Assembly (NCBI GenBank): GCA_021464245.1
Contig: JADCRB010000031.1
Coordinates: forward strand, 2,403,709-2,467,708
Origin: Carallia brachiata
Lineage: Eukaryota; Streptophyta; Magnoliopsida; Malpighiales; Rhizophoraceae
Direction: 5' to 3'
Length of the DNA stretch: 64,000 nt
Part shown: piece after piece, positions 1 to 13,032 of the stretch
Layout of the letters: the number at the start of each line of letters is the position of its first letter
Numbering within the stretch: the first letter of the stretch is position 1
Notes under the pieces: generated by a model
Seen by the model: the letters and a program-made list of their open reading frames with translations, nothing else
Told to the model about the DNA's origin: nothing
Databases searched by the model: none
Made by a program: the position numbers and the translations under genes

Positions 1-430
1 TTGCTTTTTCTTTCATCATTTAAACTCGAAATCGATATTCCCCATCACTTATATAAGTGTTGAGGGTTGATATATGAATTTTATTTACATATTGCACAAT
101 ATCCTAGTTTTTCTAGCCTTTCCCCTTCCTTATTCTCTAATTGTGACTTTAATTTTGATTAGATTGTATGTACAGATGTGACAGTTATTGTTGTATTTAA
201 ATCAAATTGATACGTTGATTACTAAATTTGTGCCATGTGTTAATTTTACACAAGTTTCTATTGAATATGACTGTTTTCTCCATGCATATTTTAATTTTTT
301 TTAAAAAATTTGCAGGTGATTAAGATTTGCTTTATCATATAAGCTATATTAAGGATATAACATATATAAATTTCATTTACATATGTTCAATGTGATATTA
401 AAAACACTGGTTAAAAAAAAGAGAGAAAAA
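1..430. other. AT-rich upstream flank, no gene seen
   Basis: No coding sequence, RNA gene or clear repeat is visible here. It is plain AT-rich DNA upstream of the MLO promoter. Confidence 0.6.
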
Positions 431-913
431 AATGTACAATCAAATGCACTCAAAAGTCTCCTTCCCTCTCTCTTTTCTTCTCCATATATATAATAATTAT
501 TATTTTTTCTTTTCTTTTGGGTTATCATTTATCATTTTTCTTTTGTTTGGATTTCTAGTTTTGTATTCCATTGCATTCCCTTTCGTCGGTCAAACTTGTA
601 TAGAGTTCAATCAAATGCGCTCAAAAGTCTCCTTCCATGCATTTTTTCTTTCCGTGAAACAAAGAGACAAAGTCAAAGTCTTTTAGCTCCTATATAACCT
701 CTAATAGCCAATACCAATACACTTCCAAGTATTTCACAAGCAAACAAACACGTAAAAACACATATACGGAGTCATTGACACTTCTGCATGATTTCTTGGT
801 GAATTTGCTATATATTGCTCAGTAATAGCAATACCATCATTGTTGATATCTTTCCTTTCTACTATTTTCCTGGGTGATTGCTTGAGAAGTTTCTGCATCT
901 TGCCTAATAGACC
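431..913 (+). promoter_or_regulatory. MLO promoter and 5' UTR
   Basis: A TATA box (TATATAA) sits at 691-697, about 220 bases before the MLO start codon, so transcription probably begins near 720-730. A 29-base direct repeat with one mismatch occurs at 437-465 and 608-636, 171 bases apart. W-box cores on the minus strand lie at 588-593 (TTGACC) and 671-676 (TTGACT), the latter 15 bases before the TATA box. W-boxes bind WRKY factors and fit a pathogen-responsive gene. The motif matches are seen in the sequence. Their activity is inferred. Confidence 0.6.
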
Positions 914-3900
914 ATGTCCGGTAAGCAGGAAAGCCGGTCTCTGGAGGAGACCCCAACATGGGCTGTTGCAGTGGTCTGCTTTGTATTGGTTGCCATATCA
1001 ATTGTGATTGAACATCTTATTCATTTGGCAGCAAAGGTATACATATGTTTTCCCAACTTCAGAAAAAACTAGTCTTGTTGTTAATAGTGATTTGTTTGGA
1101 GCTTGTTTAGTCCTGATGTTGCTTTTTTGTACCCTTTTGTTTTTGGCAGTGGTTGGAAAGAAAACATAGGCCAGCTCTAGTGGAAGCGTTGGAAAAGGTT
1201 AAAGCAGGTAACCCCATCTTTAATAAATTGTTAATTTCTTGTCAATTCTGAAGTCACAAGTAGTCATGTAATCCTAAAACTATGTAATGATTGTAATCCT
1301 TTATGTTATGGCTTCTTTCTCTTCTTGCAGAGCTCATGCTTATGGGATTTATATCCTTGCTCCTGACAGTAGGACAAGGAGTAATCTCTGATACTTGCAT
1401 ATCGGAGTGTGGCATCCACTTGGCATCCTTGCAGCAAGGAACGGGAGTCGAAAGTTTCAGAATATTCAGTCGACAATCGTCGGAGGCTTCTTCAGGTCCT
1501 GGACTCGGGAGAAAATCCTAGGCGTAGTTTAGCAACGTCTAATATGACAAATGTGCAGAAAAGGTAAGAATGAAGATCATCGGTCATCAATTTCTTTGAG
1601 TAGACGTCAGTCCAGAACTTCTTGCTAAAAAATGTTGAATATATTGTTTTTGTGCATCATTTTATGTTCAATATGTAGTAACCAATTGTTGGAATTGTCA
1701 AATAAATACCTCAAAGTGTTAGAGCTTTTGATAGCTTAACATTTTCTTGCGTTCGTTTCAGGGTAAAGTTGCCTTTGTATCAGCATATGGGATCCATCAG
1801 CTGCACATATTCATCTTTGTATTAGCCATTACACATGTGCTCTATTGCATAATTACCTATATATTGGGCAGCAGCAAGGTACTGGAATCTTAGTTCTCTC
1901 ACTCCAATCTCTCTCTCAAGTATCGCATTGTTTATCTCTCAAGTATCGCGTTGTTAATTGCCTATTCTGATGTTATCTGTTTGTCTAAATCTTATTTTAA
2001 TGGCAGATGAGAAAGTGGAGGCAGTGGGAGGATGAGACAAAGACAATTGAGTACCAATACCAACATGGTAAATTTTACATCAAAGCTTCACTTCTAGATG
2101 TACAGAAAAAACCAATATATATATATATATATATAACTACCTAAATATGTTTTATAGGCCATAATAAGTTTGCTATAAATAACCTGAAGTTGCTTCAATA
2201 GAATCTTGAGTCTTTAACTTTTACTGATAACTGAAAGACTTCTGCGGTGCAGATCCAGAGAGATTTAGATTTGCAAGGGACACCTCATTTGGGCGAAGGC
2301 ATTTACAATTGTGGAGCCGTTCATCCCATTCTCCTCTGGATTGTAAGTACTAGAAAGCGAAACGATTCCTTTGAAAATTATTAGGAAAAAAAAACGAAGG
2401 AAAAATAGTGACTTAATATCAGGGGTCTGTCTTGAGTAGGAAATTGATTGTTCATATTTCTTGCCTCAAATATTAGGTGTGCTTCTTTAGACAGTTCTTG
2501 GGATCAGTCACCAAGGTTGATTACCTGACACTCCGACATGGATTTATTATGGTAAGTAAATCGTACCTGTATTTTCTTGCTCTTAGTCTGATGATGAATT
2601 TCCAGTTCCAATTCCTAACTTTGAGTTGAAATGTTATGTTCCACAGGCACACTTGGCGCCTGGAAGTGAAAGAACATTTGACTTCCAAAAATACATCAAA
2701 AGATCCCTTGAAGAGGACTTTAAAGTCGTAGTGGGGATCACGTTAGTGCTTCTGTGCCTCTAATCCCTTAAATAGCTTTGTTTTGTTTGATTTTTCAGTC
2801 TTGAGTCTAACTTACCTCTCTTGTGCAGCCCTGTTATATGGTTTATTGCAGTGTTGTTCCTGCTGTCCAATACATATGGTAAGCATCACATTCTGGTAAA
2901 TTCCCAGATTTTAGATGGTGAGTTAATGGTTCAAGCACTCCTAAATGATTATTTGGTTGCAGGATGGCACGCGTATCTGTGGCTACCATTTATCCCCCTA
3001 ATTGTAAGCTTAAACTTATTCATGCTTCTCAAACCAATACTTAAAAGTCATCACGTGTTTTAGTTAGCATCAAGGAGTTCACAATTTTCATTGTGATTTT
3101 TTCAGGTAATTTTGGTGATAGGAGCTAAGTTGCAAGTGATCATAACTCGACTGGGGTTAAGGATTCAAGAGAGAGGAGAAGTGGTTAAGGGTGCTCCCGT
3201 GGTTCAACCCGGTGATGATCTCTTCTGGTTTGGCCGGCCACGATTTATCCTCTTTCTCATCCACCTAGTCCTCTTTCAGGTACTCACACAAATCTCTATG
3301 TTCCCAGGTTCCTTCCATCAACTAGCAATTCTGTATTATGCCAGTTTATGCTAATTTTTTCAAATGTCTTTGGAACCGCAGAACGCGTTTCAGATAGCTT
3401 TCTTCATATGGAGTGTGGTGAGCAACTCTGTTTCTTCTGCTGGCACGATCAATTGGTTTCTCTTTGTGTCCATGGACTTAAATCCTTTTTTCTCCTCTCT
3501 TGCAGTAGAATTTCCATAAATTCTTGCTTCCATAGTCGTACCGAAGATGTCGTCATCAGAATCACAATGGGGTAAGTTCCATTGCAAATACATGAATTAA
3601 ATACATAATTGTGGCACATTCCCTGACCGTCCTTTGGGGACATCAGCTAATAATTGGCACTTTCATTCAATAGTTGAACAACACTTCTTGTTTACATTAT
3701 TAGAATCTGCTGTACATTGCAACTAACACAAAGCAAAACTGAATTCTACAGGGTCATCATCAGGTCGTGTGCAGCTATGTGACACTGCCTCTCTATGCTT
3801 TAGTGACACAAGTAAGTAACACTTGATGTTGCAGAGACAATGGCATTTTATAGTATGCAAAATTTTTGGAATACAAATCATATTCGATTTCTGATCCAAT

Positions 3901-4394
3901 GACATTGTTATTTCATAATCTTGCAGATGGGTTCTAGCATGAGACCAACTGTGTTCAATGAGCGAGTGGCAAAAGCTCTTAGAAACTGGCGCCGTACGGC
4001 CAAAAAGCACGCGAAACACGGAAAGCACTCCGAATCACACACCCCAATGTCCAGCAGGCCAGCAACTCCCACACACGGCATGTCGCCAATCCATCTCTTG
4101 CAAAACTACAGGAGTAGCACAGCTCTCGATAGCTTGCAGGCATCTCCAAGGATCTCAGGCTATGACCCTGATCATTGGGACCCCGAAGCAGCCAACTCTG
4201 TGCATGACCATGAATCATACGAGCCTCGGTTCATTGGAAGTCCTGAACCTGACCACAGGGAGCAAAACACACCGGTTCAAAATCCAAACGTTATGCAATT
4301 GCCTCCTGGGCCTGGTTCCATCCGCACACAGCATGAAATTGGCATTGGCTTAGCGGACTTCACATTCCGGAATAATCAGAATTATGGACAATAG
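914..4394 (+). CDS. MLO: MLO-like seven-transmembrane protein, clade V type, 15 exons, with frame breaks
   Basis: This is a plasma-membrane seven-helix protein of the MLO family. Clade V members (Arabidopsis MLO2/6/12) are powdery-mildew susceptibility factors. I read exons 914-1036, 1150-1207, 1331-1563, 1762-1878, 2007-2067, 2253-2342, 2477-2551, 2647-2741, 2829-2878, 2963-3003, 3106-3279, 3382-3417, 3506-3571, 3752-3811 and 3927-4394, all with GT-AG ends, giving about 582 codons. Clade V marks are the N-terminal [40 protein letters not shown] in exons 3-4, a calmodulin-binding helix early in the last exon ([16 protein letters not shown]), [12 protein letters not shown], and a C-terminal DFTF matching the clade's [DE]F[ST]F motif. 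The frame breaks in exon 3 (near 1408 and again near 1540), exon 6 (near 2323), exon 13 (near 3507) and exon 14 (near 3761). Conserved sequence continues in another frame after each break. Either the allele is damaged or the assembly has small indels. I favour the latter because every splice site is intact. Confidence 0.92.
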
Positions 4395-6851
4395 AACAGT
4401 TTTACATTTTCTGTAGATTGACCCCGCGTACATTTTCTTGTACATGAGAAAACAGAAAGCTTTTCTTGTGCTAGGACAGGAAAAAAGAAAAGGGACCTCC
4501 AGGAGGAATCAAAAGGCTGGGATGCTCAGGTCTTTGGACCATTCATATCATTTTCTTTTTCAGCCCTTTGTATTGTTCGTTCTTTTTTTCCTCTGTGTTT
4601 CACTCATCTGGATTTAGTAATCAACCTTGTTACATAATCAGAGGATGATCAAAATTCAAAAAGAACAATATTATGAGAATATTTATTCTGAGTATATTTT
4701 GAGTAGATTCTTTTAGTACTTATCTTTTTTGTTTTCTTCTTTCTGAAAAACTCAAAACAAACCCTCTATATTAATCTAGTTTTAGGTCTAGGTTTAATCT
4801 ATAGTCCCCACAAGCAAAAAAAAACTTTAAAAAAAAATCTCCTATATTGTATGCCATGAACTTTAATGAATGAATAATATATTGCACATTTTGAGATCAA
4901 ACAACTAGAAAATATATTATTTTTCTTTTTACTAATGGACTTCATTAAAGTAATGATAAATCCATTCAACATCGATGTAATTAATTCGTGAAGTAATTTT
5001 GACACGGGACATGCTTTATAACAAAAGATTCCTTGAAGAGTATTTAATTCTAAAATTTTCTTTTACGATGAGTCATGAATATGGCGACTTTAACTCATAA
5101 CAAGTCTTCATACACTCAAATTTCCAACTTGGTAGCTCCACCCAAATTGCAAGTGTCCCTTGTTTGGAATTTCCCGGCACCGCCCCTCCCCACACCAACG
5201 AAAAGAAAGGAAAAAGAGGTTTGCCAGTACGGTGACTTGAATGCTTGAAACTATTCCATTCCCAAAGAATGGAAGTCTTTGTTACGTTTCTAGAAAACTA
5301 AAGACAGAAAATTTCCTGCAGAGGCCCACAAGTCAGAGAAGAACCAACCAAACACCTAAAAAAAGAGACGAAAGAATGCAGAGCGATGATAAACGACGAC
5401 ATGGTGGCGTCACTCATGACTGGTGGTACAGCCGATATATAGAGTTCTAAACATATTGTTGGCAAGATTGAATAATTTGGACCCAAAAAAAAAAAAACTT
5501 ACTAATAAAATAAAATTATGAAAAATTCAGTAAGTTAATATTTTGTATTTTTATTAGTTGCCATGCAGGTGGAACTCACCAAAAATCTCCACACTTAGTT
5601 GTCGACTTTATTAGACCTGAAAATAATTATCTTTGGCCATAAAATGATAATTGGGCCAAGAATTAAATAGTAAATGAACATGACATCTAAAACCTTAAAA
5701 TTCCTTGCTTTTGGAGCCTCTCCGGGGCCAGAGAAAAAGAAAAATGAAGCCCTATTGGGTCTTGGTCGTCTCTCAATTTAATCTTGATTTTGCAATATTG
5801 GTGACTTGTTTGCTTTTCTTTATTTGGAAATGAATTTTGAAATTGAGGTCTCATTGTTTGCTCTTCTTTTTATTTTTTTACTGTTTCGTTGCAAACAAGT
5901 GCCTCAATTCTAAAATATCGAAGGAGCAATCCTATATTGAGTGCGAATGGAAGCGTGAAGTTAAATAAATTCAAATTCTGATATCACCTGACACACGCAG
6001 TATGAACGTACGTGGAAAATAGATAAATAAATGACTAACACTTTGATCAAGCTTTCAAAAAAATTTTCGGAATCCACCAAACAAGAGAAAAATAATTCTA
6101 ACAGAAAACTATTTTATTGATATTTCATAACTAAATAAACTTTTTACGTAGGACCTTATTAATAATAATTTCTAACTCTAACAAAAATGTATACCAAGAA
6201 ATAAATAAATAAAATGAGATATATTTCAATACTTAAGCGTATATCTAAAGATACAATCTACTAATATCTTAAAATTTTCAAATTAGTCCAAAATGCTCTA
6301 AATAAACTATAATATCATAATATTAAAAATGACAGCATGAATTGTTTGTAAAATAATAGAAAATATTTTTTATAACGTTTCCTACAACACATATAGCGTG
6401 AATAATTAGGATATGTCCAGAATTATGCAAGCTGTTGATTTTTTATGTCTTCGTGGGACTCACATGTATAATCCGCAAGATCAATGGTTCTTCATCATTG
6501 GGAGCAATAAGGCTACGCTGCTCTCGTATGTGCCTAAATATTTGTTTCCATGCCATATAATATATGCAAAGACAAACTAACTAAAAATGCCAATAAAGTG
6601 TGACGATAAAGATAAATGAAAAGTGAAAGAAAAAAAAACATAAATGCATTTAATTAAAACATTGTCTGTGTTACTGTTCTTCATCGTTTAAATGCACATA
6701 TAGGGATGCTTTTATTTTAAGCATGTCAATGTTCAAGGCATCCAATAACGTTTAACAGCATGAGCGACAAGACAGCGTGCCAAGAGAGCAATGGTCATCA
6801 CTTGCTGAACTCAGTAGGACAGGCCATTTTGATTAGTGAATAAAAGACGTA
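4395..6851. other. Intergenic, no gene seen
   Basis: This stretch holds the MLO 3' UTR, probably to about 4.6 kb, and then AT-rich DNA. Short open frames around 5.2-5.5 kb match no family I know and have no intron or promoter context. Confidence 0.55.
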
Positions 6852-7211
6852 TTAAACAACAATAGCTTCTTGTCCAACCGACAATAAGTAGTTATATGTA
6901 GCACAGCATCCCTTGTATGTCTTGAAAATGTAATAGCTGAAGAAGATTCCAACCGTTCCCCAAGATACACAGTGGACCAATCTAGCTGGTACACCATAAC
7001 TTAACAATAAAATGTGCAAGTGGAAATATTTGATCCACTTTTGATGGAGAAATTTGTAGAGCAGCAACAATACTATGAAAGGGCAACAAAGCCAATAGGG
7101 AAGGTGTCTATTCTGAAGTGAACTAAATCTTCCTTGTTGGATCTTTTGTCTCCTTTTTAATATGACTGCTGCCATGTAAATTTTCCAATCAAATGCCCAT
7201 TTTACCATCAA
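6852..7211 (-). pseudogene. Remnant of an oligopeptide-transporter (OPT family) C-terminal region
   Basis: The minus-strand frame of 119 codons carries WIKYFHLHILLLSYGVPA, then SWGTVGIFFSYYIFK and YKGCCATYNYLLSVGQEA. This follows the order of the late OPT transporter region: a WIK...IHMP-like segment, PPAT, a WxxVGxxFNYxxF helix, and WWxxYNYxLSxxLxAG. OPT proteins are proton-coupled peptide or metal-chelate importers of about 700 residues. Only this piece remains, key positions are changed (CCATYNY for WWxxYNY), and no flanking OPT exons are evident. I call it a decayed fragment, identified from remembered family motifs only. Confidence 0.5.
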
Positions 7212-10200
7212 ATTAGGGTCTAGCTACCAGCCAGACAAATCCACCACATATCATGGGGAACAGCTGGAATCTTCTTTAACTGTTATATTTTTAGGAGATA
7301 CAGGGATGGTAGGATTGGCATAACCATGTCTAACTAGCTGGTTAGATAGGATAAGAGGGTTGCTTTCATGGAAATACTTTTTTCCTTCACTCATCAAAAT
7401 GGTCCATACATGGGTTTCAGAAAGGGGTGACCACTGCCCCTTAGCACACTGTCCAATCGCCCCTATGAATATTACCGAATGCTCTATACTTTAACATGCT
7501 TAAAATAAAAGTATTGTACATTTGTGGTCGTGTCATACCTTTGTTGTTGCAATTAAAGAGGCTGTTTTCAGTACTCGAACTCGTTGCTATACATGACATT
7601 ATCAGTATTACAGAACTGGAAGAAATCAGATGGAGAAAGCCTACGTCCAAAGGTTTTAACATACCTGAAGTTGCTAGAAATTGCAATATAGCATATAGAC
7701 GTCCTAAGCAACACTTTTGTACAATATAGGCATGTTCTCTACCTCACCAGCAGAAGATTTATCCACTCCCTTCCATGCATTGATCAAGGAAATTGTCACA
7801 GTTGTGCCATTCTAAAATCACAATAAACTACATTAAATTCTAATTTAGTCCAATTAAAATTTAGGCTTTAGACAAATGGATGGCATCAAAAACAATAAAA
7901 GAAACAAAGAACAATTACCAAAAATTAGAGACAGAAAACGAAGAAAAACAAATTTATCAAGAATCATTTTCCATACAAAAAAATATATATATATCTGCTA
8001 ATCTCTAATTTAATATAGTGCACTTAGAAAGCAGCACCACATAAAAAGTTGGCAAATCTTTATTGTGGAGAATGTCAAATTTAATGCACTAATTAATATG
8101 ACCTATCTAATTATTTCAAAAAAAAAAAAACTAAAAAGCTGAAGTAGCAAAACCTTTTCTTTTCTCCTATTTTTCGTTCTTTCAAGTCGAATCTAAAAGA
8201 TTCATTCGCGACAATCAATTTATGTTGCATTAAACTGTGACTGAGCCTCAAATGGTCTCAGTGCACAACCTTTTGAAACTTATTCTGGTAAATTTATGAG
8301 ATAATTTGCTTACTTCTTTCATTTATGATTGTAAGATTCTCACAAGCACAATCTAAACTAACATGACAAAATAAAACAGGAGAAACCAAAGTGAGACCAT
8401 GGTGCCAACAACAAGAAGTTTTGCCCCATTACGCTGCATATAAGAAACACATAATAATAGGCTATTCCAGACACAGAAGCCGACTCAAACAAACTATGAG
8501 CAATCTACCAAATTTTGCTTTACCACCTTGCACCTATTCTTTGTAAGAAGGATAAGGAACTCCTAACAAGAGTAACCTGCAAACAGGAGCTGAAACACAA
8601 ATCATTAATAAGGGGTTTTTCTTACTGAAAAAATTCAAGTTTACAAGCTAATAAGAATTTCATTGTAAAACGAAAGACCTGAAAAAGGGTTGTCAGGACA
8701 GCTATGGAAGAATTTTGCAATAGCTCAACTATTTACAGCAAGAGGAGATCGAGAGACACGCTGTGAGCAGAGAGATGAATAAACATGAAATCTGCTATCA
8801 CGCTCATCAACCAAGGAAATTGAATTCAAATTGAGTGCAGAACTGGAAACCCTCTCACAATTGACACACAGGGAGAATAAGCATTAACCACCGAAGGTGG
8901 ATGCTAACAATGACATGAACCTCAAAAAACATAAGCCATGCCACTTCTACAAAACAATTTCTAGCTCCCTCAAAAAATTTTTCTTTGAACCAAAAACGAA
9001 AAGAAAAAGTAGAGATTACAAAGCTTGTTGATGAGATGCCTTTATTTTATAGTGAGCCGGAGAAGAAGGGAGGTGACAAGGTTTTATTTTATTTAAATAT
9101 TCAATTTTTTTTTTTAACAACCTTGGGAGTCCTAGTCAAACGCCTTCATTTTCTTTTTTGAGAATACCAATAAACATTTTTTTTAGGTCAAATTTGTTTT
9201 GAGAAGATCAATAAACATGGGTTAATCCAAAAATGACTTTTTCTCTAGTGCAAGCCATTTTCTCGCAGGCATTTGCTCCTATTGTCCTATTCAATCGGGA
9301 ATCAAATTAATGGTAGAAACATGAATTTAATCAGTTACTTTGATATGCAAAAAAGCTCCTATTTTATCTTTGCTATTCTTTCTTAATAATGAAAAATTAT
9401 TTGACAAAAAAAAAAGTGAATTGGCCACAAGGTAGCCTATAATAACATTAACATTGGTCGCACTTCCCTCTACAATAATGGTTGTTGGGGCCATTTTGAG
9501 GCATTTGATGATGTCAAGATTTCAAGTCCTTTATATTTACTGCCACAAATATTTTACTTTTGACTTTCCCATAAAAAAAAAAACGCATTCCCCAAACTAA
9601 CTTGTTCTGTTCAAGGCATAGAATACATCACCAAATTTGCTGATGGCAGCGTATGGTTCCTATTTTAAAGCTGGAAAAATTCAGTGGAATTGAGTGTTGT
9701 GGGGCTCGGAAGATCAACAAAATGAGAATTCTTGCTTGTGAAACAAGTGATCCACAATCGAGTTGGCCAGGCATGTTAGCAAAGCCCAGTGGATCTTTTC
9801 AATTGAACTTGATCACGTGATCTCAATTTCAAATGAAATGGGGAAAGACGATTTGCTTTCCCCTTGGTGCATAGAATCTTGAAATGGCTTATGCCACAAC
9901 GGAGCCCATTGCATTTTCTTTGTTTTTCTTTGAATTTATTGCCAACCATGGAAAATATATAGTCTTCCATATTCGTGTTTTAGGCCCACCCCATCGAAAA
10001 CAAGATCACACTTTGGTTTTCATTTATTTATTTTAATTTGTTGCCTAAATGCCAAAAGTTATGTGATCCACTGCTACGTGGGTGCATCGTGATAAATTCC
10101 TCCCTCCGTTTCAAGATCTTAGCGCATACAATACTGAAGATATTTTCTTTTTTTCTTCTTTTGCATTCTTTTATATTGTATTAAACTACCACTTTCTTGT

Positions 10201-10481
10201 ATAATCATCTGCCGAAATATATATCATCTAACCCAATTCATTAACTTTTTTAAAAACGCTTCAATAATTTTTTTTTTTAAGTGGATAAACTTTTTCTCAA
10301 TGGCAAGATGACGAACAGGCAAGATATGTAATAACTCTTAATGTGTTCAAAGAGAGGAAGCCTAAATCTAAATGTTGAAGAAATTCACATTTGAAAGAGA
10401 ATGTTGAAGAACAAGTGTTAAAAGTTAAGAATCGTTAGTGGAAAAGAAAAGGAATAATTAAGTTACATATACATGGTAAAG
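7212..10481. other. Intergenic, no gene seen
   Basis: No recognisable protein or RNA gene. A minus-strand TATA-like string (TATAAAATAAAG) near 9040-9053 precedes about 500 bases that are less AT-rich than the surroundings. A non-coding transcript reading toward 8.5 kb is possible but not supported by anything else I see. Confidence 0.45.
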
Positions 10482-11280
10482 TGTAAAAAAAGAAAAAAAA
10501 AATTTTGAATTCAATGGCTTGCGTTGCCAATTTTGAATTGGCAACGCCGGCCAAAGAAAGATTTTTTTTTTAAAAAAAAAAAAAAATTCATTTCCCATGT
10601 GATGTTCATATGAGAAATGAACCCTATAAATAGGCCCCTGCCCCTCAGTTCAAAACATATTCAGCAAATCTGTAAACAGAAAAATTCAGAGAATTTGAGA
10701 GAAAAAGAAAATTTTGAAAATCTCTCAAGAAAATTTCTCTTTTCTTACGTGCTTTTACTCTGCAGTATACTCTCTAACTCCTTTTTGAGAGATATTTCAG
10801 GGGTAAAGCCCAAAAAATTTGCTGTTTCCATTTCTAAAGTTATTTTTAGATTTATATTCTCCGATCGCCCTAAATCTGAATTTATGAGAATATAGATCTG
10901 AAAATATCAAATTACTTCAAATCCGGCTGAGATTAAGTCTCATACGGCCCTCAGCAAAAACCAGACAGTCATCCGAGAACAAGTCCCTTCGACCTCGGTG
11001 AAATTAAGCCAGATCGGCTCAGATCAGGTCTCTGCGTTTTAACGTAGTCAAAACGTCCAATCAGATCCATTTCAGTCTACCCAGTTCAAGAAAAACTGTG
11101 GAAATTATTTCTGTCAAGATCAAGCTCGTGCAGCCCTTGACCGAGTCAAAAAAGGAACACTAATCGGAGGATCTACGGAGATCGACCCCACGTAAATTTT
11201 CTTTATTTTACAATTTTTATTTGTAATTTATTTTTGTATTTTCGAGTTTAATTGTTTTAGACTCGAAATTTACGCTTTAC
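10482..11280 (+). repeat. 5' LTR of the Tat-type element
   Basis: About 799 bases, starting TG and ending CA. A promoter TATA box (TATAAATA) lies at 10625-10632, followed by sequence shared nearly base for base with the 3' LTR. A short inverted repeat around 10530-10550 lies in the upstream part. Against the 3' LTR it lacks several single bases in short runs, for example in the stretches near 10766, 10998 and 11060. Confidence 0.92.
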
Positions 11281-11446
11281 AAATTTTTGGCACGCTCGGT
11301 GGGACATTTCACCTCCCATCTCTTGTTCCTTAAAAAAAAAAAAAGAGGTAAAAGGGAGCCGAGAGAAAAAAAAAGTAAAAAAAAGTAAAGTAAAAAAGTA
11401 AAAAAAAAGTAAAAAGTAAAAAAAAAGTAAAAAAAAAAATTTACAG

Positions 11447-12760
11447 GTGTTCAGCACATCAAATGGCACCGAAAAGGAGTACAACTGCTGCCACAAAAAA
11501 GAAGGCAACGGCTCCATGCCTGCATCAACTACCCTACCTGGGTACGCAGGTCCAGAAACCCGGGGACGGACACAATTTCTTGCCGTCCAAACCCGACAAA
11601 ATGTCGAAATGGAGAGTCCACAGCTCGCACAACAGGATCTCTCCCCTGACTCTCTTGCCGCATGGAGGAGTCGATCACCCACCCCGATCGAAGTCGGGGG
11701 CAACACGACGAAGCCTGCTCAACAAATCCACTCACACAGAAGAATCAGAAGAGTTTTCTCCCCCAGTCTTTCCCGGAGCCTCATCTGTTGCCGTCATGAT
11801 GACCAACACAACCAACAGAGGAAAGATTTCAGAATTGGAGAACAAAATTTTGCAGCTGATCAGAGTCGTGGAGGAAAAAGATCAACAGATCGCGCTCTCA
11901 AAGGAAAAGCCCCGATCCAAGTTGATCCCGAAATCCGCGAGGAGCAACCATATCCACCCGGTTTCACTCCAGAAGCCACACCAGCCGACGTCTTCCCTGC
12001 AGAAAAGCGACCAGGTAGTTCTACACAGCTGCCACCCTCAAATTCTGTAGCTTCGCTATCTGTTCAACAATTGCAGGAAATGATAGCCAATACGATCCGA
12101 CTGCAACAAGCTACATCCTTCCAAGGATCACAGATGTACGTCAAACCGTACACCAGACGGATCGAAAGTCTCAACATGCCCTTGGGCTACCAGCCGCCCA
12201 AATTTCAACAATTCGACGGACGAGGCGATCCCAAACAGCACATCGCCCACTTCGTTGAAACCTGCAACAACGCAGGGACTTACGGAGATCTCTTGGTGAA
12301 GCAGTTTGTTCGTTCACTCAGGGAGACCGCTTTCACCTGGTTCATAAATCTTGAACCAGAATCGATCGACAGTTGGGAACAGCTACAACGAGAGTTCCTC
12401 AACAGATTTTTCAGCACTCGAAGGACGGTAAGTATGATGGAGCTTACCAGCACCAAACAAAGGAAAGGAGAGCCCGTTGTCGAATACATCAACAGATGGC
12501 GTGCCCTCAGCTTGGACTGCAAAGATCGCCTGACGGAGACTTCTGCCGTGGAGATGTGCATCCAGGAATGCATTGGGAGCTGTTATACATCCTGCAGGGT
12601 GTCAAACCCCGAACTTCGAAGAACTGGCGACCCGCGCACATGATATGGAGATAAGCATCCAGACTTCCAGAGGCACAGTTCCCATCCAGTTGGACCAGCA
12701 AGGGGGTAGAAGGGGATTAAGAAACCCAACAGCTCCGGAAAAGAAAAAGAAGTGATGACT
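11447..12760 (+). CDS. gag: gag polyprotein region of the Tat-type element
   Basis: The likely start is ATG 11463 (MAPKRSTT...), after an A-rich leader. The N-terminal part holds a coiled-coil-like stretch (ISELENKILQLIRVVEEKDQ, about 11827-11886). The conserved gag core follows in another frame at about 12150-12500 (PPKFQQFDGRGDP, FVRSLRETAFTWF, LNRFF, EYINRWRALSLDCK). It continues in a third frame to about 12690. A zinc-knuckle-like C/H segment (CKYHRIVSHPTEKC) lies near 12995-13036. Gag forms the cytoplasmic particle. The frame changes mean it is not translatable as sequenced. Confidence 0.8.
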
Positions 12761-13032
12761 GTTGAAGCCGCACCAGTAAAAGTGGGCAAAGCTAAGGTAA
12801 ATCCTCCGACCCAAATAACTCAGCCAAAACAACAGGAAAGGCGGAAGGTGACATTGCGAGAGTTGGAGCAAAGCAGTATCCATTCCCCGACTCAGACGTC
12901 CCGACATTCTTGAACAACTCTTGAGGCGAAGCTGATCGAACTCCCAGAGTGCAAGCGGCCGAATGAAAAGGATCGAGTCAGCGATCCGAGATTCTGCAAA
13001 TATCACCGGATAGTAAGTCATCCAACCGAGAA

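Noticed and set aside
60..130. Pyrimidine-rich CT tract as a branch/acceptor of an upstream gene
   Set aside because: No upstream exon or coding frame supports it.
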